From contig NEEC01000265.1 of NCBI GenBank assembly GCA_002189035.1, positions 1-22,936 on the forward strand: DNA of 22,936 nucleotides, in the 5' to 3' direction. The notes under the pieces were generated by a model. The model saw only the letters and a list, made by a program, of their open reading frames with translations. It was not told the origin of the DNA and did no database searches. Below, piece by piece: positions 1 through 10,868 of this stretch (its first letter is position 1; the number at the start of each line of letters is the position of its first letter). This DNA comes from Utricularia gibba. Taxonomy: Eukaryota; Streptophyta; Magnoliopsida; Lamiales; Lentibulariaceae. A program made the position numbers and the translations under genes.

Positions 1-920
1 TTTTTTGCCGAGCTACAAATGACTATGGGCCGAGCTCGACTCGACCTCCTGCTCGATACCGTTGCCCCACGAGAGCCTTATCAAATATAAAAGCATGCGG
101 TTGAGAAAACCATTTTGGTGCTCATGACATCCTAACTTCAATAAATGCATTACGATTATCGTCGAGTAGGACCTGATGTGGCAAAGGAGTCTGACCGAAC
201 CTTGGGTCTGAACGAAGTTCCCAACGACATCACCCGCCGAAAAACGACAAGCTTTTCCTTTAGAAACCATGTAGGCAGCCTATTAAAACCACGTTAATAA
301 ATGCATCAAGTTTTTTGCCGAGCTACAAATGACTAGGCCCGAGCTCGACTCGACCTCCTGCTCGATACCGTTGCCCCACTAGAGCGCCTCCTCAAATATA
401 AAGCATGCGGTTGAAAAAACCATTTTGGGTGCTCATGACATCCTAACTTCAATAAATGCATTACGATTATCGTCGAGTAGGACCGATGTGGCAAAGGAGT
501 CTGACCGAACCTTGGTCTGAACGAAGTTCCCAACGACATCACCCGCCGAAAAACGACAAGCTTTTCCTTTAGAAACCATGTAGGCAGCCTATTAAAACCC
601 AACGTTAGTAAATGCATCACGTTTTTTGCGGAGCTACAAATGAGTATGGGACCGAGCCCGACTCGACCTCCTGCCCGATACCGTGCCCCACTAGAGCGCC
701 TCCTCAAATACAAAGCATGCGATTGAGAAAACCATTTTGGGTGCTCATGAAATCCTAACTTCAATAACTGCATCACGATTTTCGTCGAGTAGGACCGATT
801 TGGCAAAGGAGACAGACCGAACCATGGTCAGAACGAAGTTCACAACGACATCACTCGCCAAAAACGACAAGCTTTTCCTTGAGAAACCATGAGCGGCCTA
901 TTAAAACCAACCGTTAATAA
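1..920. repeat. C-C-B trimer m0-m2 (first monomer partial)
   Basis: m0 (1-300) lacks about the first 10 bases of the monomer and is type C from CATGACATCC onward. m1 (301-611) is type C, with CACTAGAGCGCC and ATTACGATTATCG. m2 (612-920) is type B, opening ATGCATCACG, then GAGTATGGGACCGAGCCC, and carrying GAGACAGACCG. Unlike most B copies, m2 keeps the A-like CTCCTGCCCG instead of CTTTTGCCCG, so it is slightly mosaic. Confidence 0.85.
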
Positions 921-2475
921 ATGCATCAAGTTTTTTGCCGAGCTACAAATGACTATGGGCCCGAGCTCGACTCGACCTCCTGCTCGATACCGTTGCCCCA
1001 CGAGAGAGTGCCTTATCAAATATAAAGCATGCGGTTGAGAAAACCATTTTGGGTGCTCATGATATCCTAACTTCAATAACTGCATCACGATTTTCGTCGA
1101 GTAGGACCCGATGTGGCAAAGGAGTCAGAAGAACCTTGGGTCTGAACGAAGTTCACAACGACATCACCGCCCAAAAACGACAAGCTTTTCCTTGAGAAAA
1201 CCATTGAGGCGGCCTATTAAAACCAACGTTAATAAATGCATCAAGTTTTTGCCGAGCTACAAATGACTATGGGCCGAGCTCGACTCGACCTCCTGCTCGA
1301 TACCGTTGCCCCACGAGAGTGCCTTATCAAATATAAAGCATGCGGTTGAGAAAACCATTTTGGGTGCTCATGATATCCTAACTTCAATAACTGCATCACG
1401 ATTTTCGTCGAGTAGGACCCGATGTGGCAAAGGAGTCAGACAGAACCTTGGGTCCGAACGAAGTTCCCAACGACATCACCCGCCAAAAACGACAGCTTTT
1501 CCTTGAGAGAACTATTGAGGCAGCCTATTAAACCAACCGTTAATAAATGCATCAATTTTTTGCCGAGCTACAAATGACTATGGGCCGAGCTCGACTCGAC
1601 CTCCTGCTCGATACCGTTGCCCCACGAGAGTGCCTTATCAAATATAAAGCATGCGGTTGAGAAAACCATTTTGGGTGCTCATGATATCCTAACTTCAATA
1701 ACTGCATCACGATTTTCGTCGAGTAGGACCCGAGCAAAGGAGTCAGACAGAACCTTGGGTCCGAACGAAGTTCAACGACATCACCGCCAAAAACGACAAG
1801 CTTTTCCTTGAGAAACCATTGAGGCGGCCTATTAAAACCAACGTTAATAAATGCATCAAGTTTTTTGCCGAGCTACAAATGACTATGGGCCCGAGCTCGA
1901 CTCGACCTCCTGCTCGATACCGTTGCCCCACGAGAGTGCCTTATCAAATATAAAGCATGCGGTTGAGAAAACCATTTTGGGTGCTCATGATATCCTAACT
2001 TCAATAACTGCATCACGATTTTCGTCGAGTAGGACCCGATGTGGCAAAGGAGTCAGACAGAACCTTGGGTCCGAACGAAGTTCCCAACGACATCACCCGC
2101 CCAAAAACGACAGCTTTTCCTTGAGAAACATGTAGGCAGCCTATTAAAGCCAACGTTAATAAATGCATCAATTTTTTGCCGAGCTACAAATGACTATGGG
2201 CCCGAGCTCGACTCGACCTCCTGCTCGATACCGTTGCCCCACGAGAGCGCCTTATCAAATATAAAGCATGCGGTTGAGAAAACCATTTTGGGTGCTCATG
2301 ATATCCTAACTTCAATAACTGCATCACGATTTTCACCGAGTAGGACCCGATGTGGCAAAGGAGTCAGACCGAACCTTGGGTCTGAACGAAGTTCATAACG
2401 ACATCACCCGCCCAAAAACGACAAGCTTTTCCTTGAGAAACCATTGAGGCGGCCTATTAAAACCAACGTTAATAA
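921..2475. repeat. Run of five type A monomers, m3-m7
   Basis: Monomer starts are 921, 1236, 1547, 1851 and 2163. All have CACGAGAG and GATATCC (an EcoRV site specific to type A). The last, m7, differs by GAGTCAGACCG, GGGTCTGAAC and TTTTCACCG. The 3' tails vary along the run: m6 ends in ACATGTAGGCAGCC whereas m3, m5 and m7 end in CATTGAGGCGGCC. m6 has lost the HindIII site (ACGACAGC), as its counterparts m22 and m33 have. Confidence 0.85.
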
Positions 2476-2788
2476 ATGCATCAAGTTTTTTGCCGAGCTA
2501 CAAATGACTATGGTTCGAGCTCGACTCGACCTCCTGCTCGATACCGTTGCCCCACGAGAGTGCCTTATCAAATATAAAGAATGCGATTGAGAAAACCATT
2601 TTGGGTGCTCATGAATCCTAACTTCAATAAATGCATTACGAATATCGTCGAGTAGGACCTGATGTGGCAAAGGAGTCTGACCGAACCTTGGGTCTGAACG
2701 AAGTTCCCAACGACATCACCCGCCGAAAAACGACAAGCTTTTCCTTGAGAAACCATGTAGGCAGCCTATTAAAACCCAACGTTAGTAA
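2476..2788. repeat. Hybrid C' monomer m8 (A-like left half, C-like right half)
   Basis: The first half follows type A (CACGAGAGTGCCTTATC), then AAAGAATGCGATTG (a SphI-destroying change, GCATGC to GAATGC), and the second half follows type C (ACGAATATCG, ACCTGATGTGG, GAGTCTGACCG, CCGCCGAAAAACG). The C-like GTTAG junction leads into a B monomer. The same hybrid occurs at 7437 and 10869, so it was copied along with its block rather than formed three times. Confidence 0.8.
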
Positions 2789-3101
2789 ATGCATCACGTT
2801 TTTTGCGGAGCTACAAATGAGTATGGGACCGAGCCCGACTCGACCTTTGCCCGATACCGTGCCCCACTAGAGCGCCTCCTCAAATACAAAGCATGCGATT
2901 GAGAAACCATTTTGGGTGCTCATGAAATCCTAACTTCAATAACTGCATCACGATTTTCGTCGAGTAGGACCAGATTTGGCAAAGGAGACAGACCGAACCA
3001 TGGGTCAGAACGAAGTTCACAACGACATCACTCGCCCAAAAACGACAAGCTTTTCCTTGAGAAAACCATTGAGGCGGCCTATTAAAACCAACCGTTAATA
3101 A
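2789..3101. repeat. Type B monomer m9
   Basis: Opens ATGCATCACG, then GAGTATGGGACCGAGCCC. It carries ACCAGATTTGGC, GAGACAGACCG and the NcoI site in ACCATGGGTCAG. It sits between the hybrid m8 and the C-C-B trimer at 3102. Confidence 0.85.
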
Positions 3102-4033
3102 ATGCATCAAGTTTTTTGCCGAGCTACAAATGACTATGGGCCCGAGCTCGACTCGACCTCCTGCTCGATACCGTTGCCCACTAGAGCGCCTCCTCAAATA
3201 TAAAGCATGCGGTTGAAAAAACCATTTTGGGTGCTCATGACATCCTAACTTCAATAAATGCATTACGATTATCGTCGAGTAGGACCGATGTGGCAAAGGA
3301 GTCTGACCGAACCTTGGGTCTGAACGAAGTTCCCAACGACATCACCCGCCGAAAAACGAAAAGCTTTTCCTTTAGAAACCATGTAGGCAGCCTATTAAAA
3401 CGTTAATAAATGCATCAAGTTTTTTGCCGAGCTACAAATGACTATGGGCCCGAGCTCGACTCGACCTCCTGCTCGATACCGTTGCCCCACTAGAGCGCCT
3501 ATCAAATATAAAGCATGCGTTGAAAAAACCATTTTGGGTGCTCATGACATCCTAACTTCAATAAATGCATTACGATTATCGTCGAGTAGGACCTGATGTG
3601 GCAAAGGAGTCTGACCGAACCTTGGGTCTGAACGAAGTTCCCAACGACATCACCCGCCGAAAAACGACAAGCTTTTCCTTAGAAACCATGTAGGCAGCCT
3701 ATTAAAACCCAACGTTAGTAAATGCATCACGTTTTTTGCGGAGCTACAAATGAGTATGGGACCGAGCCGACTCGACCTTTTGCCCGATACCGTGCCCCAC
3801 TAGAGCGCCTCCTCAAATACAAAGCATGCGATTGAGAAAACCATTTTGGGTGCTCATGAAATCCTAACTTCAATAACTGCATCACGATTTTCGTCGAGTA
3901 GGACCGATTTGGCAAAGGAGACAGACCGAACCATGGGTCAGAACGAAGTTCACAACGACATCACTCGCCCAAAACGACAAGCTTTTCCTTGAGAAAACCA
4001 TTGAGGCGGCCTATTAAAACCAACCGTTAATAA
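3102..4033. repeat. C-C-B trimer m10-m12
   Basis: Length is 932 bp. The first C copy (3102) has ACGAAAAGC before the HindIII core and a shortened tail, AAAACGTTAATAA. The second C copy (3410) has ACGACAAGC and the long tail AAACCCAACGTTAG, which leads into the B copy (3722). These position-specific differences mark the trimer as a genuine higher-order unit. Confidence 0.85.
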
Positions 4034-4948
4034 ATGCATCAAGTTTTTTGCCGAGCTACAAATGACTATGGGCCCGAGCTCGACTCGACCTCCTGCTCGA
4101 TACCGTTGCCCCACGAGAGTGCCTTATCAAATATAAAGCATGCGGTTGAGAAAACCATTTTGGGTGCTCATGATATCCTAACTTCAATAACTGCATCACG
4201 ATTTTCGTCGAGTAGGACCCGATGTGGCAAAGGAGTCAGACAGAACCTTGGGTCCGAACGAAGTTCCAACGACATCACAAAAACGACAAGCTTTTCCTTG
4301 AGAAAACCATTGAGGCGCCTATTAAAACCAACGTTAATAAATGCATCAAGTTTTTTGCCGAGCTACAAATGACTATGGGCCCGAGCTCGACTCGACCTCC
4401 TGCTCGATACCGTTGCCCCACGAGAGCGCCTCCTCAAATATAAAGCATGCGGTTGAAAAACCATTTTGGGTGCTCATGATCCTAACTTCAATAAATGCAT
4501 ACGATTATCGTCGAGTAGGACCTGATGTGGCAAAGGAGTCTGACCGAACCTGGGTCTGAACGAAGTTCCCAACGACATCACCCGCCGAAAAACGACAAGC
4601 TTTTCCTTTAGAAACCATGTAGGCAGCCTATTAAAACCAACGTTATAAATGCATCACGTTTTTGCGGAGCTACAAATGAGTATGGGCCGAGCCCGACTCG
4701 ACCTTTTGCCCGATACCGTGCCCCACTAGATCAAATACAAAGCATGCGATTGAGAAAACCATTTTGGGTGCTCATGAAATCCTAACTTCAATAATGCATC
4801 ACGATTTTCGTCGAGTAGGACCGATTTGGCAAAGGAGTCAGACCGAACCTTGGTCGAACGAAGTTCACAACGACATCACTCGCCAAAAACGACAAGCTTT
4901 TCCTTGAGAAAACCATTGAGGCGGCCTATTAAAACCAACCGTTAATAA
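4034..4948. repeat. Variant trimer A-C-B, m13-m15
   Basis: Monomer starts are 4034 (A), 4341 (C) and 4649 (B). It is a C-C-B-like trimer with an A in the first place. The C copy is mosaic, with CACGAGAGCGCCTCC and TGATCC. m15 is the shortest monomer in the window (300 bp): it reads CACTAGATCAAATAC where other B copies have several more bases, and it has further small losses (TTGGTCGAAC). Confidence 0.8.
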
Positions 4949-6499
4949 ATGCATCAAGTTTTTTGCCGAGCTACAAATGACTATGGCCCGAGCTCGACTC
5001 GACCTCCTGCTCGATACCGTTGCCCCACGAGAGTGCCTTATCAAATATAAAGCATGCGGTTGAGAAAACCATTTTGGGTGCTCATGATATCCTAACTTCA
5101 ATAACTGCATCACGATTTTCGTCGAGTAGGACCCGATGTGGCAAAGGAGTCAGACAGAACCTTGGGTCCGAACGAAGTTCACAACGACATCACCGCCCAA
5201 AAACGACAAGCTTTTCCTTGAGAAACCATTGAGGCGGCCTATTAAAACCAACGTTAATAAATGCATCAAGTTTTTTGCCGAGCTACAAATGACTATGGGC
5301 CCGACTCGACTCGACCTCCTGCTCGATACCGTTGCCCCACGAGAGTGCCTTATCAAATATAAAGCATGCGGTTGAGAAAACCATTTTGGGTGCTCATGAT
5401 CCTAACTTCAATAACTGCATCACGATTTTCGTCGAGTAGGACCCGATGTGGCAAAGGAGTCAGACAGAACCATGGGTCGAACGAAGTTCACAACGACATC
5501 ACTCGCCCCAAAAACGACAAGCTTTTCCTTGAGAAACCATGAGGCGGCCTATTAAAACCAACCGTTAATAAATGCATCAAGTTTTTTGCCGAGCTACAAA
5601 TGACTATGGGCCCGAGCTCGACTCGACCTCCTGCTCGATACCGTTGCCCCACGAGAGTGCCTTATCAAATATAAAGCATGCGGTTGAGAAAACCATTTTG
5701 GGTGCTCATGATATCCTAACTTCAATAACTGCATCACGATTTTCGTCGAGTAGGACCCGATGTGGCAAAGGAGTCAGACAGAACCTTGGGTCCGAACGAA
5801 GTTCCAACGACATCACCGCCAAAAACGACAAGCTTTTCCTTGAGAAAACCATTGAGGCGCCTATTAAAACCAACCGTTAATAAATGCATCAAGTTTTTTG
5901 CCGAGCTACAAATGACTATGGGCCCGAGCTCGACTCGACCTCCTGCTCGATACCGTTGCCCCACGAGAGTGCCTTATCAAATATAAAGCATGCGTTGAGA
6001 AAACCATTTTGGGTGCTCATGATATCCTAACTTCAATAACTGCATCACGATTTTCGTCGAGTAGGACCCGATGTGGCAAAGGAGTCAGACAGAACCTTGG
6101 GTCCGAACGAAGTTCACAACGACATCACTCGCCCAAAAACGACAGCTTTTCCTTGAGAAAACATGTAGGCAGCCTAATAAACCAACGTTAATAAATGCAT
6201 CAAGTTTTTTGCCGAGCTACAAATGACTATGGGCCCGAGCTCGACTCGACCTCCTGCTCGATACCGTTGCCCACGAGAGTGCCTTATCAAATATAAAGCA
6301 TGCGGTTGAGAAAACCATTTTGGTGCTCATGATATCCTAACTTCAATAACTTCATCACGATTTTTCGAGTAGGACCCGATGTGGCAAAGGAGTCAGACAG
6401 AACCTTGGGTCCGAACGAAGTTCCAACGACATCACCCGCCCAAAAACGAAGCTTTTCCTTGAGAAACATGTAGGCAGGCTAATAAACCAACGTTAATAA

Positions 6500-6656
6500 A
6501 TGCATCAATTTTTTTGCCGAGCTACAAATGACTATGGGCCCGAGCTCGACTCGACCTCCTGCTCGATACCGTTGCCCCACGAGAGTGCCTTATCAAATAT
6601 AAAGCATGCGGTTGAGAAAACCATTTTGGGTGCTCATGATATCCTAACTTCAATAA
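6500..6656. repeat. Half-unit 1 of the monomer (example in m21)
   Basis: Each monomer splits into two related halves. This is the left half of m21, beginning ATGCATCAAT, then a T-run and GCCGAGCTA, and ending with TTGAGAAAACCATTTTGGG, then CTAACTTCAATAA. The same landmarks recur in the same order about 157 bp downstream in half-unit 2. This half carries the subtype-specific SacI (GAGCTC), ApaI (GGGCCC) and SphI (GCATGC) sites. The duplication is inferred from colinear landmarks found by eye; no alignment score was computed. Confidence 0.75.
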
Positions 6657-6813
6657 CTGCATCACGATTTTCGTCGAGTAGGACCCGATGTGGCAAAGGA
6701 GTCAGACAGAACCTTGGGTCCGAACGAAGTTCACAACGACATCACTCGCCAAAAACGACAAGCTTTTCCTTGAGAAAACCATTGAGGCGGCCTATTAAAA
6801 CCAACGTTAATAA
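6657..6813. repeat. Half-unit 2 of the monomer (example in m21)
   Basis: Right half of m21, beginning CTGCATCACGATTTTCGTCG and ending CTTGAGAAAACCATTGAGG, then CCAACGTTAATAA. Compared with half-unit 1, TGCATCA, the T-run, CGAG, TTGAGAAAACCATT and the terminal AATAA occupy matching offsets (TTGAGAAAA at offset 112 and at offset 270 of the monomer). In type C monomers the start of this half reads ATGCATTACG, which is even closer to the start of half-unit 1. The central 80 bp or so of the halves are strongly diverged. Confidence 0.75.
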
Positions 6814-7436
6814 ATGCATCAAGTTTTTTGCCGAGCTACAAATGACTATGGGCCCGAGCTCGACTCGACCTCCTGCTCGATACCGTTGCCCCACGAGAGT
6901 GCCTTATCAAATATAAAGCATGCGGTTGAGAAAACCATTTTGGGTGCTCATGATATCCTAACTTCAATAACTTCATCACGATTTTCGTCGAGTAGGACCC
7001 GATGTGGCAAAGGAGTCAGACAGAACCTTGGGTCCGAACGAAGTTCCCAACGACATCACCCGCCAAAAACGACAGCTTTTCCTTGAGAAAACATGTAGGC
7101 AGCCTAATAAACCAACGTTAATAAATGCATCAATTTTTTTGCCGAGCTACAAATGACTATGGGCCCGACCTCGACTCGACCTCCTGCTCGATACCGTTGC
7201 CCCACGAGAGCGCCTTATCAAATAAAAGCATGCGGTTGAGAAAACCATTTTGGGTGCTCATGATATCCTAACTTCAATAACTGCATCACGATTTTCGTCG
7301 AGTAGGACCCGATGTGGCAAAGGAGTCAGACCGAACCTTGGGTCTGAACGAAGTTCACAACGACATCACCCGCCAAAAACGACAAGCTTTTCCTTGAGAA
7401 ACCATTGAGGCGGCCTATTAAAACCAACGTTAATAA

Positions 7437-7749
7437 ATGCATCAAGTTTTTTGCCGAGCTACAAATGACTATGGGTTCGAGCTCGACTCGACCTCCTGCT
7501 CGATACCGTTGCCCCACGAGAGTGCCTTATCAAATATAAAGAATGCGATTGAGAAAACCATTTTGGGTGCTCATGACATCCTAACTTCAATAAATGCATT
7601 ACGATTATCGTCGAGTAGGACCTGATGTGGCAAAGGAGTCTGACCGAACCTTGGGTCTGAACGAAGTTCCCAACGACATCACCCGCCGAAAAACGACAAG
7701 CTTTTCCTTGAGAAACCATGTAGGCCCTATTAAAACCCAACGTTAGTAA
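7437..7749. repeat. Hybrid C' monomer m24
   Basis: A-like to TGCCTTATC, then AAAGAATGCGATTG, then C-like (ATTACGATTATCG, ACCTGATGTGG). It shares the GGTTCGAGCTC change with m8, consistent with common descent. Confidence 0.8.
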
Positions 7750-8063
7750 ATGCATCACGTTTTTTGCGGAGCTACAAATGAGTATGGACCGAGCCCGACT
7801 CGACCTTTTGCCCGATACCGTGCCCCACTAGAGCGCCTCCTCAAATACAAAGCATGCGATTGAGAAAACCATTTTGGGTGCTCATGAAATCCTAACTTCA
7901 ATAACTGCATCACGATTTTCGTCGAGTAGGACCAGATTTGGCAAAGGAGACAGACCGAACCATGGGTCAGAACGAAGTTCACAACGACATCACTCGCCCA
8001 AAAACGACAAGCTTTTCCTTGAGAAAACCATTGAGGCGGCCTATTAAAACCAACCGTTAATAA

Positions 8064-8992
8064 ATGCATCAAGTTTTTTGCCGAGCTACAAATGACTATG
8101 GCCCGAGCTCGACTCGACCTCCTGCTCGATACGTTGCCCCACTAGAGCGCCCCTCAAATATAAAGCATGCGGTTGAAAAAACCATTTTGGTGCTCATGAC
8201 ATCCTAACTTCAATAAATGCATTACGATTATCGTCGAGTAGGACCGATGTGGCAAAGGAGTCTGACCGAACCTTGGTCTGAACGAAGTTCCCAACGACAT
8301 CACCCGCCGAAAAACGACAAGCTTTTCCTTTAGAAACCATGTAGGCAGCCTATTAAAACCCCGTTAATAAATGCATCAAGTTTTTTGCCGAGCTACAAAT
8401 GACTATGGGCCCGAGCTCGACTCGACCTCCTGCTCGATACCGTTGCCCCACTAGAGCGCCTCCTCAAATATAAAGCATGCGGTTGAAAAAACCATTTTGG
8501 GTGCTCATGACATCCTAACTTCAATAAATGCATTACGATTATCGTCGAGTAGGACCTGATGTGGCAAAGGAGTCTGACCGAACCTTGGGTCTGAACGAAG
8601 TTCCCAACGACATCACCCGCCGAAAAACGACAAGCTTTTCCTTTAGAAACCATGTAGGCAGCCTATTAAAACCAACGTTATAAATGCATCAGTTTTTTGC
8701 GAGCTACAAATGACTATGGGACCGAGCCCGACTCGACCTTTTGCCGATACCGTTGCCCCACTAGAGCGCCTCCTCAAATACAAAGCATGCGATTGAGAAA
8801 ACCATTTTGGGTGCTCATGAAATCCTAACTTCAATAATTGCATCACGATTTTCGTCGAGTAGGACCGATTTGGCAAAGGAGTCAGACCGAACCTTGGGTC
8901 GAACGAAGTTCACAACGACATCACTCGCCCAAAAACGACAAGCTTTTCCTTGAGAAAACCATTGAGGGGCCTATTAAAACCAACGTTAATAA
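8064..8992. repeat. C-C-B trimer m26-m28
   Basis: Length is 929 bp; monomer starts are 8064, 8371 and 8684. The first C copy has a shortened tail (AAAACCCCGTTAATAA). Unlike the first C of most other trimers it has ACGACAAGC, not ACGAAAAGC. Confidence 0.8.
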
Positions 8993-10868
8993 ATGCATCA
9001 AGTTTTTTGCCGAGCTACAAATGACTATGGGCCCGAGCTCGACTCGACCTCCTGCTCGATACCGTTGCCCCACGAGAGTGCCTTATCAAATATAAAGCAT
9101 GCGGTTGAGAAAACCATTTTGGGTGCTCATGATATCCTAACTTCAATAACTGCATCACGATTTTCGTCGAGTAGGACCCGATGTGGCAAAGGAGTCAGAC
9201 AGAACCTTGGGTCCGAACGAAGTTCACAACGACATCACTCGCCCAAAAACGACAAGCTTTTCCTTGAGAAAACCATTGAGGCGGCCTATTAAAACCAACC
9301 GTTAATAAATGCATCAAGTTTTTTGCCGAGCTACAAATGACTATGGGCCGAGCTCGACTCGACCTCCTGCTCGATACCGTTGCCCCCACGAGAGTGCCTT
9401 ATCAAATATAAAGCATGCGGTTGAGAAAACCATTTTGGGTGCTCATGATATCCTAACTTCAATAACTGCATCACGATTTTCGTCGAGTAGGACCCGATGT
9501 GGCAAAGGAGTCAGACAGAACCTTGGTCCGAACGAAGTTCACAACGACATCACTCGCCCAAAAACGACAAGCTTTTCCTTGAGAAAACCATTGAGGCGGC
9601 CTATTAAAACCAACCGTTAATAAATGCATCAAGTTTTTTGCCGAGCTACAAATGACTATGGGCCCGAGCTCGACTCGACCTCCTGCTCGATACCGTTGCC
9701 CCACGAGAGTGCCTTATCAAATATAAAGCATGCGGTTGAGAAAACCATTTTGGGTGCTCATGATATCCTAACTTCAATAACTGCATCACGATTTTCGTCG
9801 AGTAGGACCCGATGTGGCAAAGGAGTCAGACAGAACCTTGGGTCCGAACGAAGTTCCCAACGACATCACCCGCCCAAAAACGACAAGCTTTTCCTTGAAA
9901 ACATGTAGGCAGCCTATTAAAACCAACGTTAATAAATGCATCAAGTTTTTTGCCGAGCTACAAATGACTATGGGCCCGAGCTCGACTCGACCTCCTGCTC
10001 GATACCGTTGCCCCACGAGAGTGCCTTATCAAATATAAAGCATGCGGTTGAGAAAACCATTTTGGGTGCTCATGATATCCTAACTTCAATAACTGCATCA
10101 CGATTTTCGTCGAGTAGGACCCGATGTGGCAAAGGAGTCAGACAGAACCTTGGGTCCGAACGAAGTTCACAACGACATCACTCGCCAAAAACGACAAGCT
10201 TTTCCTTGAGAAAACCATTGAGGCGGCCTATTAAAACCAACCGTTAATAAATGCATCAAGTTTTTTGCCGAGCTACAAATGACTATGGGCCCGAGCTCGA
10301 CTCGACCTCCTGCTCGATACCGTTGCCCCACGAGAGTGCCTTATCAAATATAAAGCATGCGGTTGAGAAAACCATTTTGGTGCTCATGATATCCTAACTT
10401 CAATAACTGCATCACGATTTTCGTCGAGTAGGACCCGATGTGGCAAAGGAGTCAGACAGAACCTTGGGTCCGAACGAAGTTCCAACGACATCACCCGCCC
10501 AAAAACGACAGCTTTTCCTGAGAAACTATGTAGGCAGCCTAATAAACCAACGTTAATAAATGCATCAATTTTTTTGCCGAGCTACAAATGACTATGGGCC
10601 CGCTCGACTCGACCTCCTGCTCGATACCGTTGCCCCACGAGAGCCTTATCAAAATAAAGCATGCGGTTGAGAAAACCATTTTGGGTGCTCATGATATCCT
10701 AACTTCAATAACTGCATCACGATTTTCGTCGAGTAGGACCCGATGTGGCAAAGGAGTCAGACCGAACCTTGGGTCTGAACGAAGTTCACAACGACATCAC
10801 CCGCCCAAAAACGACAAGCTTTTCCTTGAGAAACCATTGAGGCGGCCTATTAAAACCAACGTTAATAA
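8993..10868. repeat. Run of six type A monomers, m29-m34
   Basis: Monomer starts are 8993, 9309, 9624, 9936, 10251 and 10560. m29 is the longest monomer of the window (316 bp). m31 and m33 end in the short tail type (ACATGTAGGCAGCC, ACTATGTAGGCAGCC), the others in CATTGAGGCGGCC. m33 has lost HindIII, like m6 and m22 at the corresponding place before a hybrid block. Confidence 0.85.

Larger units (their letters stand above)
2163..4033. repeat. Six-monomer block A-C'-B-C-C-B, copy 1 (m7-m12)
   Basis: Monomer starts are 2163, 2476, 2789, 3102, 3410 and 3722; the block is 1871 bp. It recurs at 7125-8992 and 10560-12431 with the same order of subtypes and shared private variants: the A copy with GACCGAACC and GGGTCTGAAC, the hybrid C' copy with AAAGAATGCGATTG, and a B copy with ACCAGATTTGG. 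m11 shares GCGCCTATCAAA with m38 of copy 3. Confidence 0.85.
4949..7436. repeat. Run of eight type A monomers, m16-m23
   Basis: Monomer starts are 4949, 5261, 5572, 5884, 6195, 6500, 6814 and 7125. This is the longest run of type A. m17 has lost SacI (GGGCCCGACTCGAC) and its EcoRV site (TGATCC). m20 and m22 share ACTTCATCACG in place of ACTGCATCACG, which suggests they are recent relatives separated by one monomer. m23 carries the same private changes as m7 and m34 (GACCGAACC, GGGTCTGAAC). Confidence 0.85.
7125..8992. repeat. Six-monomer block A-C'-B-C-C-B, copy 2 (m23-m28)
   Basis: Monomer starts are 7125, 7437, 7750, 8064, 8371 and 8684; the block is 1868 bp. The order and the hybrid monomer match the copies at 2163 and 10560. 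The last B (8684) is atypical: it opens TGCATCAG and then a T-run and GCGAG, has GACTATGGGACCG instead of GAGTATGGGACCG, and has CTTGGGTCGAAC. Confidence 0.85.

Noticed and set aside
6550-6735. Short resemblances to plant 5S rRNA gene sequence (GACCTCCTG, GTCAGAACGAAGTT, GAGTAGGA)
   Set aside because: The matches are short, and their order and spacing within the monomer do not follow the 5S gene, so the array is not 5S rDNA and derivation from it is not supported.
6720-6740. Possible CENP-B box: the minus strand reads CTTCGTT at the conserved dyad
   Set aside because: Only the first half of the known 17-bp box matches; the required CGGG half is absent in all subtypes examined.
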